Shown here one piece after another: positions 1 through 7,893 of a DNA stretch of 27,995 bases. How positions within the stretch are numbered: the stretch's first letter is position 1; each line of letters begins with the position of its first letter. The notes under the pieces were generated by a model. It had not been told where the DNA came from and did not search any database. It saw only the letters and a list, made by a program, of their open reading frames with translations. This DNA is from Selenomonas sp. (GTDB taxonomy: Bacteria; Bacillota_C; Negativicutes; Selenomonadales; Selenomonadaceae): the NCBI RefSeq assembly GCF_024693525.1, contig NZ_JAILKR010000093.1, positions 1 through 27,995 of the forward strand. The letters are read 5' to 3'. The translations under genes were made by a program, and so were the position numbers.

Positions 1-1
1 T

Positions 2-907
2 GACATGCCGCTCATGGATATCTCCGAGTTCGTCAAGGGTTCGGACTTCAAGGTATTCAACGCCGTTATCGAAAACGGCGGCATGGTCAAGTGCATCAAG
101 GTTGACGGCTATGCTGACATTCCGCGCCGCCGCCTCGACGATCTCGTCAAGTTCGTCCAGATCTATGGCGCGAAGGGCCTTGCCTGGATTCAGTACAGCG
201 AAGAGGGCATCAAGAGCCCGTTCAAGAAATTCTACGGCGATGAGACGTTTGCCAAGATCGCTGAGGCTACGGGTGCCAAGACGGGCGACCTGCTGCTGGT
301 TGTTGCTGACAAGCGCCTCGTTGTCGATACGGCTCTGGGCCAGCTCCGTCTCGAGATGGGTAAAGAGCGCAACCTCATCGATCCGGATGCGCTGCGTTTC
401 CTCTGGGTTGTCGATTTCCCGATGTACGAGTGGAGCGACGAAGAGAAACGCTGGAAGGCTATGCATCATCCGTTCACGGCACCCCGTGATGAGGATATCC
501 AGTATCTGCAGTCCGACCCGGGCCGCGTAAAAGCTAAGGCCTATGATATGGTTCTCAATGGTGTCGAAGTTGGTGGCGGTTCGCTGCGTATCTACAATGC
601 AGAGCTGCAGGAGAAAGTCTTCGAGTCTCTGGGCCTTACCTATGAGCAGGCACATGAGAAGTTCGGCTTCATGATGGATGCGTTCCAGTATGGTACGCCG
701 CCACATGGTGGTCTGGCATTTGGCCTTGACCGTCTCGTCATGCTCATGGCAAAACGCGATTCCATCCGCGATGTCATCGCGTTCCCGAAAAACCAGAGTG
801 CTCGTGACGTCATGTCGGCTGCACCGTCGCCGGTTGAGGAAAAACAGCTCCGTGAGCTTTCCATCCGCACGGCGGTTAAGAAAAAAGAGAATAAACAGGA
901 GCAGTAA
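2..907 (+). CDS. aspS: Aspartyl-tRNA synthetase, C-terminal part (5' truncated by window)
   Basis: Charges tRNA-Asp with aspartate in the cytoplasm. The frame is open from the first visible codon (GAC at 2), so the ATG at 5 is internal and about 300 C-terminal residues of a normally ~590-residue bacterial enzyme are present. The visible part holds the bacterial-type GAD insertion (roughly the first 120 residues), the segment after it with [12 protein letters not shown] and [11 protein letters not shown], and class II motif 3 as [15 protein letters not shown], followed by the typical tail [24 protein letters not shown] strong terminator follows. Whether the enzyme is discriminating or non-discriminating (Asp versus Asp/Asn) cannot be told from this part. 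Confidence 0.96.
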   Translation, partial: DMPLMDISEFVKGSDFKVFNAVIENGGMVKCIKVDGYADIPRRRLDDLVKFVQIYGAKGLAWIQYSEEGIKSPFKKFYGDETFAKIAEATGAKTGDLLLVVADKRLVVDTALGQLRLEMGKERNLIDPDALRFLWVVDFPMYEWSDEEKRWKAMHHPFTAPRDEDIQYLQSDPGRVKAKAYDMVLNGVEVGGGSLRIYNAELQEKVFESLGLTYEQAHEKFGFMMDAFQYGTPPHGGLAFGLDRLVMLMAKRDSIRDVIAFPKNQSARDVMSAAPSPVEEKQLRELSIRTAVKKKENKQEQ

Positions 908-933
908 GCATTTCGCTATTGCTGGCTGATAAG

Positions 934-971
934 GCACCTTTCCCAAGCGAAGTTTGGGAAAGGTGCTTTTT
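934..971 (+). terminator. Intrinsic terminator after aspS
   Basis: A perfect 13-bp stem (934-946 with 954-966, GCACCTTTCCCAA and its complement) with a 7-base loop is followed by five T. It ends the aspS transcript and separates it from the histidine kinase gene. Confidence 0.9.
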
Positions 972-1057
972 CTATGGGCAAGAACAAGGAAAATACCGGA
1001 AGGGAACGAATACTATAAGGAGATTGGAGCAGGTGGCAAAGCGAAGAGGGCGATAGA

Positions 1058-3466
1058 ATGGAATGGCTGAAAGATTGCAGCGACGCACTGGTCGCGATGG
1101 CGGAAATATACGGATTGGTTCAAATTCTTGACCTTCAACAGGGTAAATTTTATTCGGTGAAGTCTGACCCGTCGTTAGAACGAGTCATGTCGGGGGAGAA
1201 GAGCCTGCAAGAACAGTTGGCGGCATTACTGGCCATGGCAACTGTTCGCGGTTCCCATCAAGAGGTAGCCGAATTTATTGACCTGTCAACATTAGCCAAT
1301 CGTCTTCATAGCACCAAGCGAATTTCTTTGGTGGTGCAAGTTCTCGATAAGGGCTGGTATCGGCTGGATTTTATTCGCATGGGGGAGAAAAATCCTGTTT
1401 CCCAGGTGATTTTTGCCATTGAGAACATTACCAGTCAGAAAGAACATGAGGGGCTGATGCAGCAGACGGTGGATTTGCTGGCTGAATGCTATAGCGCCAT
1501 CTATTATGTGAATGTAATCGACCATTCGGTTCAGCCGGTACGCATGAATGATATCGCGAAGCATGTGGTATTCAGTCAAACCCAGAAACTTACGCCTCGG
1601 GCCCTGATGAAGACCTATATTGATTCCTATGTGCATCCCGATGATGCGGCAGATATGATGAAAGTGGCCAACCTTGATTACTTGCAGCAGCGTCTTACCA
1701 AAGAACCTTACGTGGTTCAGCTGTATCGCACCCGTCAAAATGGTATCGACACCTATTTCCGCTTGAAGATAATGAAGCTGGCCCAACGACCTATTCTGGT
1801 CTGTGCCTTCGAAAACATCGATAAGGAAACCCGGGAGAAAAACAAGGCGGCCCATGAGCGCGAACAGTATAATATGCTGATTAATGGCTTATCCCGGGAA
1901 TACAGTTCCGTTTGGTATATTGATGCGACCCTCAATTTGGTTTCCCTGGTGCGCAGCAACACAAAATCCGTGACGACAAAGCGGGTTTTGGAAGGCGTTA
2001 AGGAAGTCAGCTATGAAATGGCGATTCAAAATTATATCGACAAGTATGTGGTGCCAGAAGATCGCAAACGGTTATATCATCAGACAAGTATTGCCGAGCT
2101 TCTAAAACACATTCCCCATGATGGAGTTTACCGAATTGATTATGCCCGGACCAATCTGGATGGGAAGCGCTGCCACTTTCAGGCGTGCTACGCCCGGGAT
2201 GTAAGCATCAAAGGGACGCCGTGTTTTATTGCGGGGTTTCGCGACGTGCAGTCTATGTTTATGGCTGAGCAATTAAAACAGCAGGAATTGGCGGAAGCCC
2301 GTCAGGTTGCCGAAGCGGCCAATGCCGCTAAGACGAATTTCTTATTCAACATGAGTCATGATATTCGCACGCCGATGAATGCCATTATGGGCTTTCGGGA
2401 TTTGCTGGAAAAGCATCAGAACGATGCGGAGCGTTGCCGTCACTATCTGACGAAAATCAAGGAAGCGAGCAAGGTTCTGCTGTCAATCATCAACAACGTC
2501 CTAGAAATGGCACGAATTGAAAAGGGAATATTGGCTCTGGAAAATGAAGTGTTTAATACCTATGACTTTGCTGAAACTATTTATTCGGTAGTCGAGGAAT
2601 TGATGAAAGCCAATCAGCTGGTCTTTTCCTGTGAGGTTAATGTACAGCATAAGTATTTTTATGGTGATACCACCAAATTGCGGGAAGTGTTTTTGAATAT
2701 CTTATCCAATGCCTGCAAGTATACGGCCCCAGGGGGCAGCGTTCAGCTGTTATGCGAGGAACTGCCAGGGGACAAGGCGGGCTGGGGGATTATTCGGACG
2801 ACGATTTCCGATACTGGCATTGGGATGTCAGAAGATTTCCTGCCCCATGTCTTTGACGAATTTTCCCGCGAAAACAATACGACCAGCACCAAAATCGAAG
2901 GGACGGGTCTTGGTATGTCGATTGTCAAAAAACTGGTGAACTTTATGGACGGGACAATTGAGGTTACCAGTAAAAAAGGGAAGGGCACTACCTTTGTGGT
3001 AAGCATTCCCCATCGCTTTGCCAAGGAAAAGCAAGGGACAGGAAAACAGCAGGATGAGCCCGTGCTGGCATCCCTGGCGAGAATTTCGATTTTGCTGGCG
3101 GAAGATAACGAGATTAATGCGGAGATTGCTATGACCCTTTTACAGGAAGCGGGGATGCGGATTGAGCGGGCAGAAAATGGCAAGCAATGTGTGGAGCTGC
3201 TGGTGGCGGCGCCAGCGGATACTTATGATTTGATTTTGATGGATGTGCAGATGCCCCAAATGAATGGTTATGAGGCCGCCAGAGCCATCCGGGCATTGCC
3301 TGACGCGAAAAAGGCAGGGATACCAATTCTAGCCATGACCGCCAATGCCTTTGCCGAGGATAGACAGGAGGCCTTTGCGGCGGGAATGAATGGGCATATT
3401 GCTAAACCCATTGAGATGCCGGTACTGCTTCGTTCCATTGTGGCGTTGCTTGACATTTCTTCATAA
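1058..3466 (+). CDS. Soluble hybrid sensor histidine kinase with C-terminal receiver
   Basis: An 802-residue signalling kinase. Order of parts: N-terminal sensor region (1-130); two tandem PAS-like repeats (about 140-250 and 275-395), recognisable from matching phrases YSAIYYVNV...YIDSYVHPDDA and YSSVWYIDA...YIDKYVVPEDR; a short helical linker rich in A/E/Q (about 400-425); HisKA with the H-box around His434 (FNMSHDIRTPMNAIMGF); HATPase with N-box Asn551 and G-boxes SDTGIGM and GTGLGMSIV; and a receiver with acidic pair Glu682/Asp683, phospho-acceptor Asp729 (LMDVQMPQMNGYEA) and the AKP lysine near the end. I see no membrane segment, so it should sense a cytoplasmic signal. With the receiver attached, phosphate probably passes onward to an Hpt protein not seen here. 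Its ribosome site GAAGAGGG lies just upstream of the ATG. Input signal unknown. Confidence 0.9.
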   Translation: MEWLKDCSDALVAMAEIYGLVQILDLQQGKFYSVKSDPSLERVMSGEKSLQEQLAALLAMATVRGSHQEVAEFIDLSTLANRLHSTKRISLVVQVLDKGWYRLDFIRMGEKNPVSQVIFAIENITSQKEHEGLMQQTVDLLAECYSAIYYVNVIDHSVQPVRMNDIAKHVVFSQTQKLTPRALMKTYIDSYVHPDDAADMMKVANLDYLQQRLTKEPYVVQLYRTRQNGIDTYFRLKIMKLAQRPILVCAFENIDKETREKNKAAHEREQYNMLINGLSREYSSVWYIDATLNLVSLVRSNTKSVTTKRVLEGVKEVSYEMAIQNYIDKYVVPEDRKRLYHQTSIAELLKHIPHDGVYRIDYARTNLDGKRCHFQACYARDVSIKGTPCFIAGFRDVQSMFMAEQLKQQELAEARQVAEAANAAKTNFLFNMSHDIRTPMNAIMGFRDLLEKHQNDAERCRHYLTKIKEASKVLLSIINNVLEMARIEKGILALENEVFNTYDFAETIYSVVEELMKANQLVFSCEVNVQHKYFYGDTTKLREVFLNILSNACKYTAPGGSVQLLCEELPGDKAGWGIIRTTISDTGIGMSEDFLPHVFDEFSRENNTTSTKIEGTGLGMSIVKKLVNFMDGTIEVTSKKGKGTTFVVSIPHRFAKEKQGTGKQQDEPVLASLARISILLAEDNEINAEIAMTLLQEAGMRIERAENGKQCVELLVAAPADTYDLILMDVQMPQMNGYEAARAIRALPDAKKAGIPILAMTANAFAEDRQEAFAAGMNGHIAKPIEMPVLLRSIVALLDISS

Positions 3467-3477
3467 ATCTCTATAAT
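3450..3477 (+). promoter_or_regulatory. Promoter of the marR-like gene
   Basis: A consensus -35 TTGACA (3450-3455) and a consensus -10 TATAAT (3472-3477) are 16 bases apart. The -35 lies inside the last codons of the kinase gene, so the MarR gene has its own promoter. The operator-like site at 3484-3499 covers the expected transcription start. Confidence 0.8.
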
Positions 3478-3483
3478 AAGTAA

Positions 3484-3499
3484 TTAGCAAACTAACTAA
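3484..3499 (+). promoter_or_regulatory. Candidate MarR operator 1 (autoregulatory)
   Basis: The 16-base TTAGCAAACTAACTAA has TTAG/CTAA ends and sits directly after the -10 of the marR-like promoter. A near-identical copy (14 of 16 bases) lies in front of the efflux genes at 4058-4073. Position over the start of transcription suggests steric repression by the MarR protein encoded next to it. Confidence 0.6.
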
Positions 3500-3513
3500 G
3501 TGGAGGCGCTGCT

Positions 3514-3999
3514 GTGAAACGAGAGATAGTACCGACTTGGGAGGAGCTGGAACGCCATAAACGCATCATTCCGGAAATTAATCCTGCCGCAGTAATCGCT
3601 ATGCTGGGCATAAAGACCGTCGGCGATGAAATTCAGCAGTCGATTTTGGATGTGTTGCAGAAGGAACACAACCTGTCAGAGGGTAAGTTCTGTGCATTGG
3701 TGGTATTGCATCAGTACAGTGATACCGGTATTGCACCATCGGAACTGGCCGAAAAGGTGGGGGTGACCCGGGCAACCATCAGCAACATGTTGCAGCGGTT
3801 AGAGCGCGATGGGATGGTAGTGATTCGCCCGGCTGCTGATGATGGACGTGGTAAGCTGGTGATTTTAACGGAGGAAGGCACAGCCTTTATGGAAAAAATC
3901 CTGCCGCCGCATTATCTTCGCGTTACCAAGCTGATGGAAAAACTCTCCGAGTCCGAACAAAAAGAGCTCATACATCTTTTAAAGAAGTTAGCTCTGTGA
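3514..3999 (+). CDS. MarR-family transcriptional regulator
   Basis: A 161-residue winged-helix regulator, slightly longer than typical MarR proteins. It starts at GTG with GGAGG at a good distance. Residues about 50-110 form the MarR DNA-binding fold: LVVLHQYSDTGIAPSELAEKVGVTRATISNMLQRLERDGMV is the helix-turn-helix, and the following IRPAADDGRGKLVILTEEG is the wing with the family's conserved DxR-like turn (DDGRG). It lies immediately upstream of a HlyD/ABC-2 permease pair, and both transcription units carry the same 16-bp site, so it probably represses itself and the efflux genes until a small ligand binds. Ligand unknown. Confidence 0.92.
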   Translation: MKREIVPTWEELERHKRIIPEINPAAVIAMLGIKTVGDEIQQSILDVLQKEHNLSEGKFCALVVLHQYSDTGIAPSELAEKVGVTRATISNMLQRLERDGMVVIRPAADDGRGKLVILTEEGTAFMEKILPPHYLRVTKLMEKLSESEQKELIHLLKKLAL

Positions 4000-4057
4000 T
4001 GGTTTCGCCAGACCATGAGCATGAATAGAGAAGCAAGGCACTTCTCTGCTTATATAG

Positions 4058-4073
4058 TTAGTAAACAAACTAA
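4058..4073 (+). promoter_or_regulatory. Candidate MarR operator 2 (efflux genes)
   Basis: The 16-base TTAGTAAACAAACTAA matches the site in the marR promoter (3484-3499). Shared pattern is TTAGYAAACWAACTAA. It follows a TATATA sequence (4051-4056) that could be the -10 of the efflux promoter and lies 18 bases before the HlyD start codon. Confidence 0.6.
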
Positions 4074-4091
4074 TTTTAAGGAGAAAGAGAA

Positions 4092-5186
4092 ATGAATGCA
4101 AAACGAAAAGCAACGCGGACGGGAATCGTATTTATCGCGCTGCTGCTTATTGGTGGCTTAATCTTAATGTATAAAGGGAACGATGCCCTGGCTCTGGCCA
4201 CTGAGAAAAAAGAAGGCATTTTGACGGCGGAACAAATCAAGCTGTCCTTTGATTCGGTTGGCGGACGTCTTATTAAAGAGTCCGTAAAAGAGGGAGACTA
4301 TGTAAAAAAAGGCGATGTCATTATGGAACTGGATTCCACGGATACGGATTTGGCCATGGAAAAGCTCAAGGCGCAAATTGCGCAGATGGATGCGCAGATT
4401 CGTTCGACCAGTGGCACCCAGAGCATCAATTACCAAAAGGCCGATACGGATGCCGGCCAGAGCAGCCGGCAGATTGACCAGCAGACTGCCGCTGTTTCGG
4501 CCGCTGCGGCAACCCTTCGCAATTCCCAGATCGATTATAATCGCAAAATATCTTTATTTGATGCGGGGGCAATTTCTAGAAGTCAGCTTGATGATGCAGA
4601 AATGTCCTTGCAGGTTTCTAAGGCTAGCTTAGAACAACAGCAGGAGCTGTTGCAAAAATTGCGGGCTGGCTATAATGGCAGTGCTTCCGATACCGTCGGA
4701 CAGCAGCGTCAAGCGGCGGCCAATATGAGCAACGATGTAGAATCCCTTCAGCAGCAAAAACAAGCGCTGGAAGTTCAATTGAAAGAGTTGGAAGTAGCCA
4801 AGGAGCGGCTGACGCTTCGGGCACCAGAAGATGGCAAGGTACTAAAGGTTTTGGTCAAAGAAGGGGAGATGATTTCCCCTTCGACGCCGGTGGTGCTGCT
4901 GGAAAGCACTCGCAGCTATTACGATATTTATATCAGTGAAAAGCAGGCGGCTAACCTGCAGGAAGGACAGGCGATTAAAGGAACCACGGTTGCTGGCGAG
5001 CGCGAAGTTACGGGGACAGTTCGTTTGCTCTCTCAGGCGCCGGGATTTGCTGACTTAAAATCAACCCGGGAGAAAGGACAGGCAGACCTTTCTGCTTTCC
5101 AGGTTCGTGTTTACATTGAACCCCAGGATGGGATTATCCCGGGAATGACCATTGAGGTGAACGAACGTGAATTCACTAAAAGATGA
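4092..5186 (+). CDS. HlyD/EmrA-type periplasmic adaptor (membrane fusion protein)
   Basis: A 364-residue adaptor that links an inner-membrane exporter to the outer envelope. An N-terminal membrane anchor (about residues 11-27, GIVFIALLLIGGLILMY) follows a positively charged start. The split lipoyl/barrel-sandwich motif is present: first half SVGGRLIKESVKEGDYVKKGDVIMELDS (about 50-80), second half LRAPEDGKVLKVLVKEGEMISPSTPVVLL (about 238-268). Between them is a long Q/A/E-rich coiled-coil hairpin. A ribosome site AAGGAGA precedes the ATG. The 3' end overlaps the permease gene by 20 bases, which implies translational coupling. An export substrate cannot be named; MarR control suggests drugs or toxic metabolites. 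Confidence 0.9.
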   Translation: MNAKRKATRTGIVFIALLLIGGLILMYKGNDALALATEKKEGILTAEQIKLSFDSVGGRLIKESVKEGDYVKKGDVIMELDSTDTDLAMEKLKAQIAQMDAQIRSTSGTQSINYQKADTDAGQSSRQIDQQTAAVSAAAATLRNSQIDYNRKISLFDAGAISRSQLDDAEMSLQVSKASLEQQQELLQKLRAGYNGSASDTVGQQRQAAANMSNDVESLQQQKQALEVQLKELEVAKERLTLRAPEDGKVLKVLVKEGEMISPSTPVVLLESTRSYYDIYISEKQAANLQEGQAIKGTTVAGEREVTGTVRLLSQAPGFADLKSTREKGQADLSAFQVRVYIEPQDGIIPGMTIEVNEREFTKR

Positions 5187-6348
5187 AGTAAAGTTTTTGT
5201 TTTCCGGCCAGGGGATGCCCTATGAAAAGGTTTGCATCCTGGTGGCCATGGTCATTACTGTATTCTTGTCGGTAATTTTAAATGGAAATTTTGCCAAAGA
5301 TGCCAAGGTGGCTATTATCGACATGGACAATTCCGCCTATACCCGGGAGCTGACCAATCGCATTGAGGCGTCGGAGTATATGAAGGTAACGGCGGTAATC
5401 AATACAGCCATGGACCCCAAGGAGCTTTTTTACCAGGATCGCGCGGCGGCCGTGGTATATTTTCCGCAGGGACTAGAAAAGGACCGGTATACGGGTGTCG
5501 CAACGAATATTGGAGTCTTTTATGATAATACCAATACGGCCCAGACGAGTAACATCAAGGAAGCCTTAAATGAAATCGTTGGGCTGGATAATGCGGCAGC
5601 CCAGGGCGATGTCGGCAGCACGAATGACAGCATCCGCGGGCAGCTCAGCCTTGCCTCGCGCAACTTGTTCAATCCCCAGGATTCCAAGGATAATGGGGAG
5701 ACCTTAGGCTTTTTGTTCTTCTTCGGGTCTATGTTTTTTACCTTTGCGACCATTGGCATGATACCGCGTCTTCGTCTTTCCCATCAATTAGAGCCAATCC
5801 TGTTGGAGGGAACGCCGTGGGACCTTATTGTCCGCATTCTACCGTATGGCGGCTGTCTGTTGGTGTCCTGGGTGCTGGGACTGGCTGTCCTGCGCGTTTG
5901 GGGAGACCTTAGCTTTTCCGGCAATTTGTTGACTTTTTTGTTTATCCAGTTGTTTTACATCCTGACAGTTGGGGCCCTTAGCTTGTTCTTTGGTTGGACG
6001 GCGGCTAATCCTGGCATTGCGTCCAGCCGCATGATCCTTTTTATTCCGGGAGGATTTGTCTTAGGTGGTATGACTGGACCTACCACGTTTTTTGCCCCCT
6101 GGGTGGTCAAGTTTAGTCATATATTCCCCCTTACCTGGGAGTTTCACTTCCAGCGGGATATTATTGCCCGCGGTGCGGGTCTGGGGGATATTGCCCAAAC
6201 CTTTGGGGCTTTTCTCGTTTATATGGGAATCGTGGCCATTATTTTTTGCCTGCGGTTCTATGCCTCGCGCCGGGCGTTGATAAAAATGCGGCAGATGGCA
6301 AAATGGAACGAACAAGGAAAACATCGGCCAGTAGAAGCTCTTTCATAA
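5167..6348 (+). CDS. ABC-2 type transporter permease (YhhJ/YbhS-like)
   Basis: A 393-residue inner-membrane exporter subunit. It starts at GTG inside the HlyD gene. Topology is that of YhhJ/YbhR-type permeases: one membrane segment near the start (about 22-38), a large outer domain (about 40-175, DAKVAIIDMDNSAYTRELTNRIEAS is the usual opening), then a cluster of hydrophobic segments beginning LGFLFFFGSMFFTFATIGMI, ending with a C-terminal membrane helix and a basic tail. Such permeases normally need an ABC ATPase, and often a second permease; neither is present between here and the next terminator. The ATPase must be encoded elsewhere, or the pair works in another way. Confidence 0.85.
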   Translation: MNSLKDEVKFLFSGQGMPYEKVCILVAMVITVFLSVILNGNFAKDAKVAIIDMDNSAYTRELTNRIEASEYMKVTAVINTAMDPKELFYQDRAAAVVYFPQGLEKDRYTGVATNIGVFYDNTNTAQTSNIKEALNEIVGLDNAAAQGDVGSTNDSIRGQLSLASRNLFNPQDSKDNGETLGFLFFFGSMFFTFATIGMIPRLRLSHQLEPILLEGTPWDLIVRILPYGGCLLVSWVLGLAVLRVWGDLSFSGNLLTFLFIQLFYILTVGALSLFFGWTAANPGIASSRMILFIPGGFVLGGMTGPTTFFAPWVVKFSHIFPLTWEFHFQRDIIARGAGLGDIAQTFGAFLVYMGIVAIIFCLRFYASRRALIKMRQMAKWNEQGKHRPVEALS

Positions 6349-6375
6349 GGAGGAGACTGGGAAAAGGAAAATACG

Positions 6376-6410
6376 GGAGCGTCTCGAGGAGTTGACGCTC
6401 CTTTTTTTTT
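6376..6410 (+). terminator. Intrinsic terminator after the efflux operon
   Basis: An 8-bp stem GGAGCGTC/GACGCTCC (6376-6383 with 6394-6401) is followed by nine T. The right arm also contains the -35 of the next gene's candidate promoter. Confidence 0.9.
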
Positions 6411-6420
6411 GTAGTACACT
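6392..6420 (+). promoter_or_regulatory. Candidate promoter of the wecG/tagA-like gene
   Basis: TTGACG (6392-6397) and TACACT (6415-6420) are exactly 17 bases apart. The -35 lies in the right arm of the preceding terminator, so the two signals overlap. No experimental support. Confidence 0.5.
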
Positions 6421-6457
6421 AACAAAATGAGTGTTTTGATTAATTGGAGGGAACAGC

Positions 6458-7183
6458 GTGTCCGATAAAATCGATATATTAGGTGTAAACGTAGATTCTG
6501 TCACCATGTCGCAGGCCGTGGCGCAGGTACAGGATTATATGGATGAAAAGCAGAACGTACTCATTGCGACTGCCAATGCGGAGATGATTATGCGGGCAAC
6601 CCATGACAAGGAGCTGCGAGACATCTTAAACGATGCGGCTTTAGTGGTTCCCGATGGAGCTGGCACGGTTTGGGCGGCTCATCATTTGGGGCATGATATG
6701 CCGGAGCGTGTGGCTGGTTTTGACTTGGCCCAGGAGCTCATGCGCATCGCCCCGCAGAAAAAGCGTCGGGTATTCTTTTTCGGTTCGGCCCCAGGGGTGG
6801 CGGAAAAAGCCAAGGCAAAGGCGGAAGCACTCTACCCGGGCATTGAGATTGTCGGGGTTCGCAATGGCTTCTTCACGGAGAAGGATGAACCGGAAATCAT
6901 TGCCCAGATAAAAGCGGCAAAACCGGATCTGCTTTTGGCGGCTTTAGGGGTGCCAAAGCAGGAGAAGTGGCTCTACAAGCATAAAGCGGAGTTGGGGGTT
7001 CCCGTATCCATTGGTGTGGGTGGTACCCTGGATGTTATGGCTGGTGTCATGAAACGGGCACCGCTTTGGATGCAGAAAGCAAAACTTGAATGGCTCTTCC
7101 GCGGCATGCTGCAGCCGAAACGGGCAGGACGTCTTATGGCATTGCCGAAGTTTGTGCTCAAGGTTCATGCAGCCAAAAAGTAA
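6458..7183 (+). CDS. WecG/TagA/CpsF family glycosyltransferase (GT26)
   Basis: A 241-residue enzyme that in characterised relatives adds N-acetylmannosamine(uronate) to an undecaprenyl-pyrophosphate-GlcNAc lipid during surface polysaccharide synthesis, at the inner face of the membrane. Family signatures: TANAEMIMRA, the DGAGTVWAA loop with the catalytic aspartate, FFFGSAPGVAEKA, LLLAALGVPKQEKW, and GVGGTLDVMAGVMKRAPLWMQK...LEWLFR. Length is normal for the family. The start is GTG, seven bases after GGAGGG. It has its own candidate promoter, is followed by the phospholipid genes, and is probably one step of an envelope glycan pathway whose other genes are not nearby. Sugar specificity is not shown by the sequence. 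Confidence 0.92.
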   Translation: MSDKIDILGVNVDSVTMSQAVAQVQDYMDEKQNVLIATANAEMIMRATHDKELRDILNDAALVVPDGAGTVWAAHHLGHDMPERVAGFDLAQELMRIAPQKKRRVFFFGSAPGVAEKAKAKAEALYPGIEIVGVRNGFFTEKDEPEIIAQIKAAKPDLLLAALGVPKQEKWLYKHKAELGVPVSIGVGGTLDVMAGVMKRAPLWMQKAKLEWLFRGMLQPKRAGRLMALPKFVLKVHAAKK

Positions 7184-7191
7184 GGTGTGCA

Positions 7192-7220
7192 TAGACAAAG
7201 ACGCATTTTTTCCCTATAAT
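7192..7220 (+). promoter_or_regulatory. Promoter of the psd-pssA operon
   Basis: TAGACA (7192-7197, one mismatch to TTGACA) and a perfect TATAAT (7215-7220) are 17 bases apart, upstream of the psd ribosome site AGGAGG at 7248-7253. Confidence 0.7.
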
Positions 7221-7260
7221 TGTCGTGTTGTTGTTTCGTATTTATATAGGAGGTGGGAGC

Positions 7261-7893
7261 TTGGCTCCTATTATATCTGAAGGATATCCGTTTATTTTTG
7301 GCTGCGCTGTACTGGGCGTGGTATTGGGATTGTCCTGGCATCCTTATGTAGCGGCTATTCCTTTTGTATTAATGCTTTACTTCTGCTATTTCTTCCGCAA
7401 TCCGAAGCGTCATATTGAGCGGGATGATTCGGTGGTTCTGTCACCGGCTGATGGCACGGTAACGGATATCGTTCCCTTAGAGACGGATGAATTTGTCAAA
7501 GAACCTTGCAATAAGGTTGTTATCTTTATGTCGGTTTTCAACGTGCATGTGAATCGCAGTCCGATTCAGGGCCAGATTAAGCTGCAGAAGTATTTCTGCG
7601 GACGTTTCCGCCCGGCCTATAAGGATACCGTTGGGTTTGAAAACGAGCATCATGTACTGGGCATTGAAAATGACCGCATTCGTATCAGTGTCAAACAGAT
7701 TGCCGGCATTTTGGCCCGCCGCATTGTTTCCTATGTCACGCTGGATGACAAGCTCCAGCAGGGTGAGCTCTACGGCATGATTAAGTTCGGTTCCTGCCTG
7801 GAGGTAGTCATGCCGAAAAATGTAGAAATCATGGTAGAAAAGGGACAAAAGGTTACTGGCGGACAAACCATACTCGGGAGGATTAAAGACTGA
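7261..7893 (+). CDS. psd: Phosphatidylserine decarboxylase, short (archaeal-type) form
   Basis: Converts phosphatidylserine to phosphatidylethanolamine at the inner membrane using a self-made pyruvoyl group. I place the start at TTG 7261 because AGGAGG (7248-7253) lies seven bases before it; the in-frame upstream ATG at 7225 has no ribosome site. This gives 210 residues, as in the short archaeal/Firmicutes class. A hydrophobic hairpin (about 9-45) precedes FFRNPKR; then SPADGTV, FMSVFNVHVNRSPIQG, and the self-cleavage site FGS at 176-178 (pyruvoyl formed from Ser178). The stop codon overlaps the pssA start by one base, so the two steps of PE synthesis are coupled in reverse order. Confidence 0.93.
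   Translation: MAPIISEGYPFIFGCAVLGVVLGLSWHPYVAAIPFVLMLYFCYFFRNPKRHIERDDSVVLSPADGTVTDIVPLETDEFVKEPCNKVVIFMSVFNVHVNRSPIQGQIKLQKYFCGRFRPAYKDTVGFENEHHVLGIENDRIRISVKQIAGILARRIVSYVTLDDKLQQGELYGMIKFGSCLEVVMPKNVEIMVEKGQKVTGGQTILGRIKD

Noticed and set aside
4027..4047. Hairpin AGAGAAG/CTTCTCT after the marR gene as a terminator
   Set aside because: Only seven base pairs and no T-run follow. It might affect message stability, but I do not call it a terminator.
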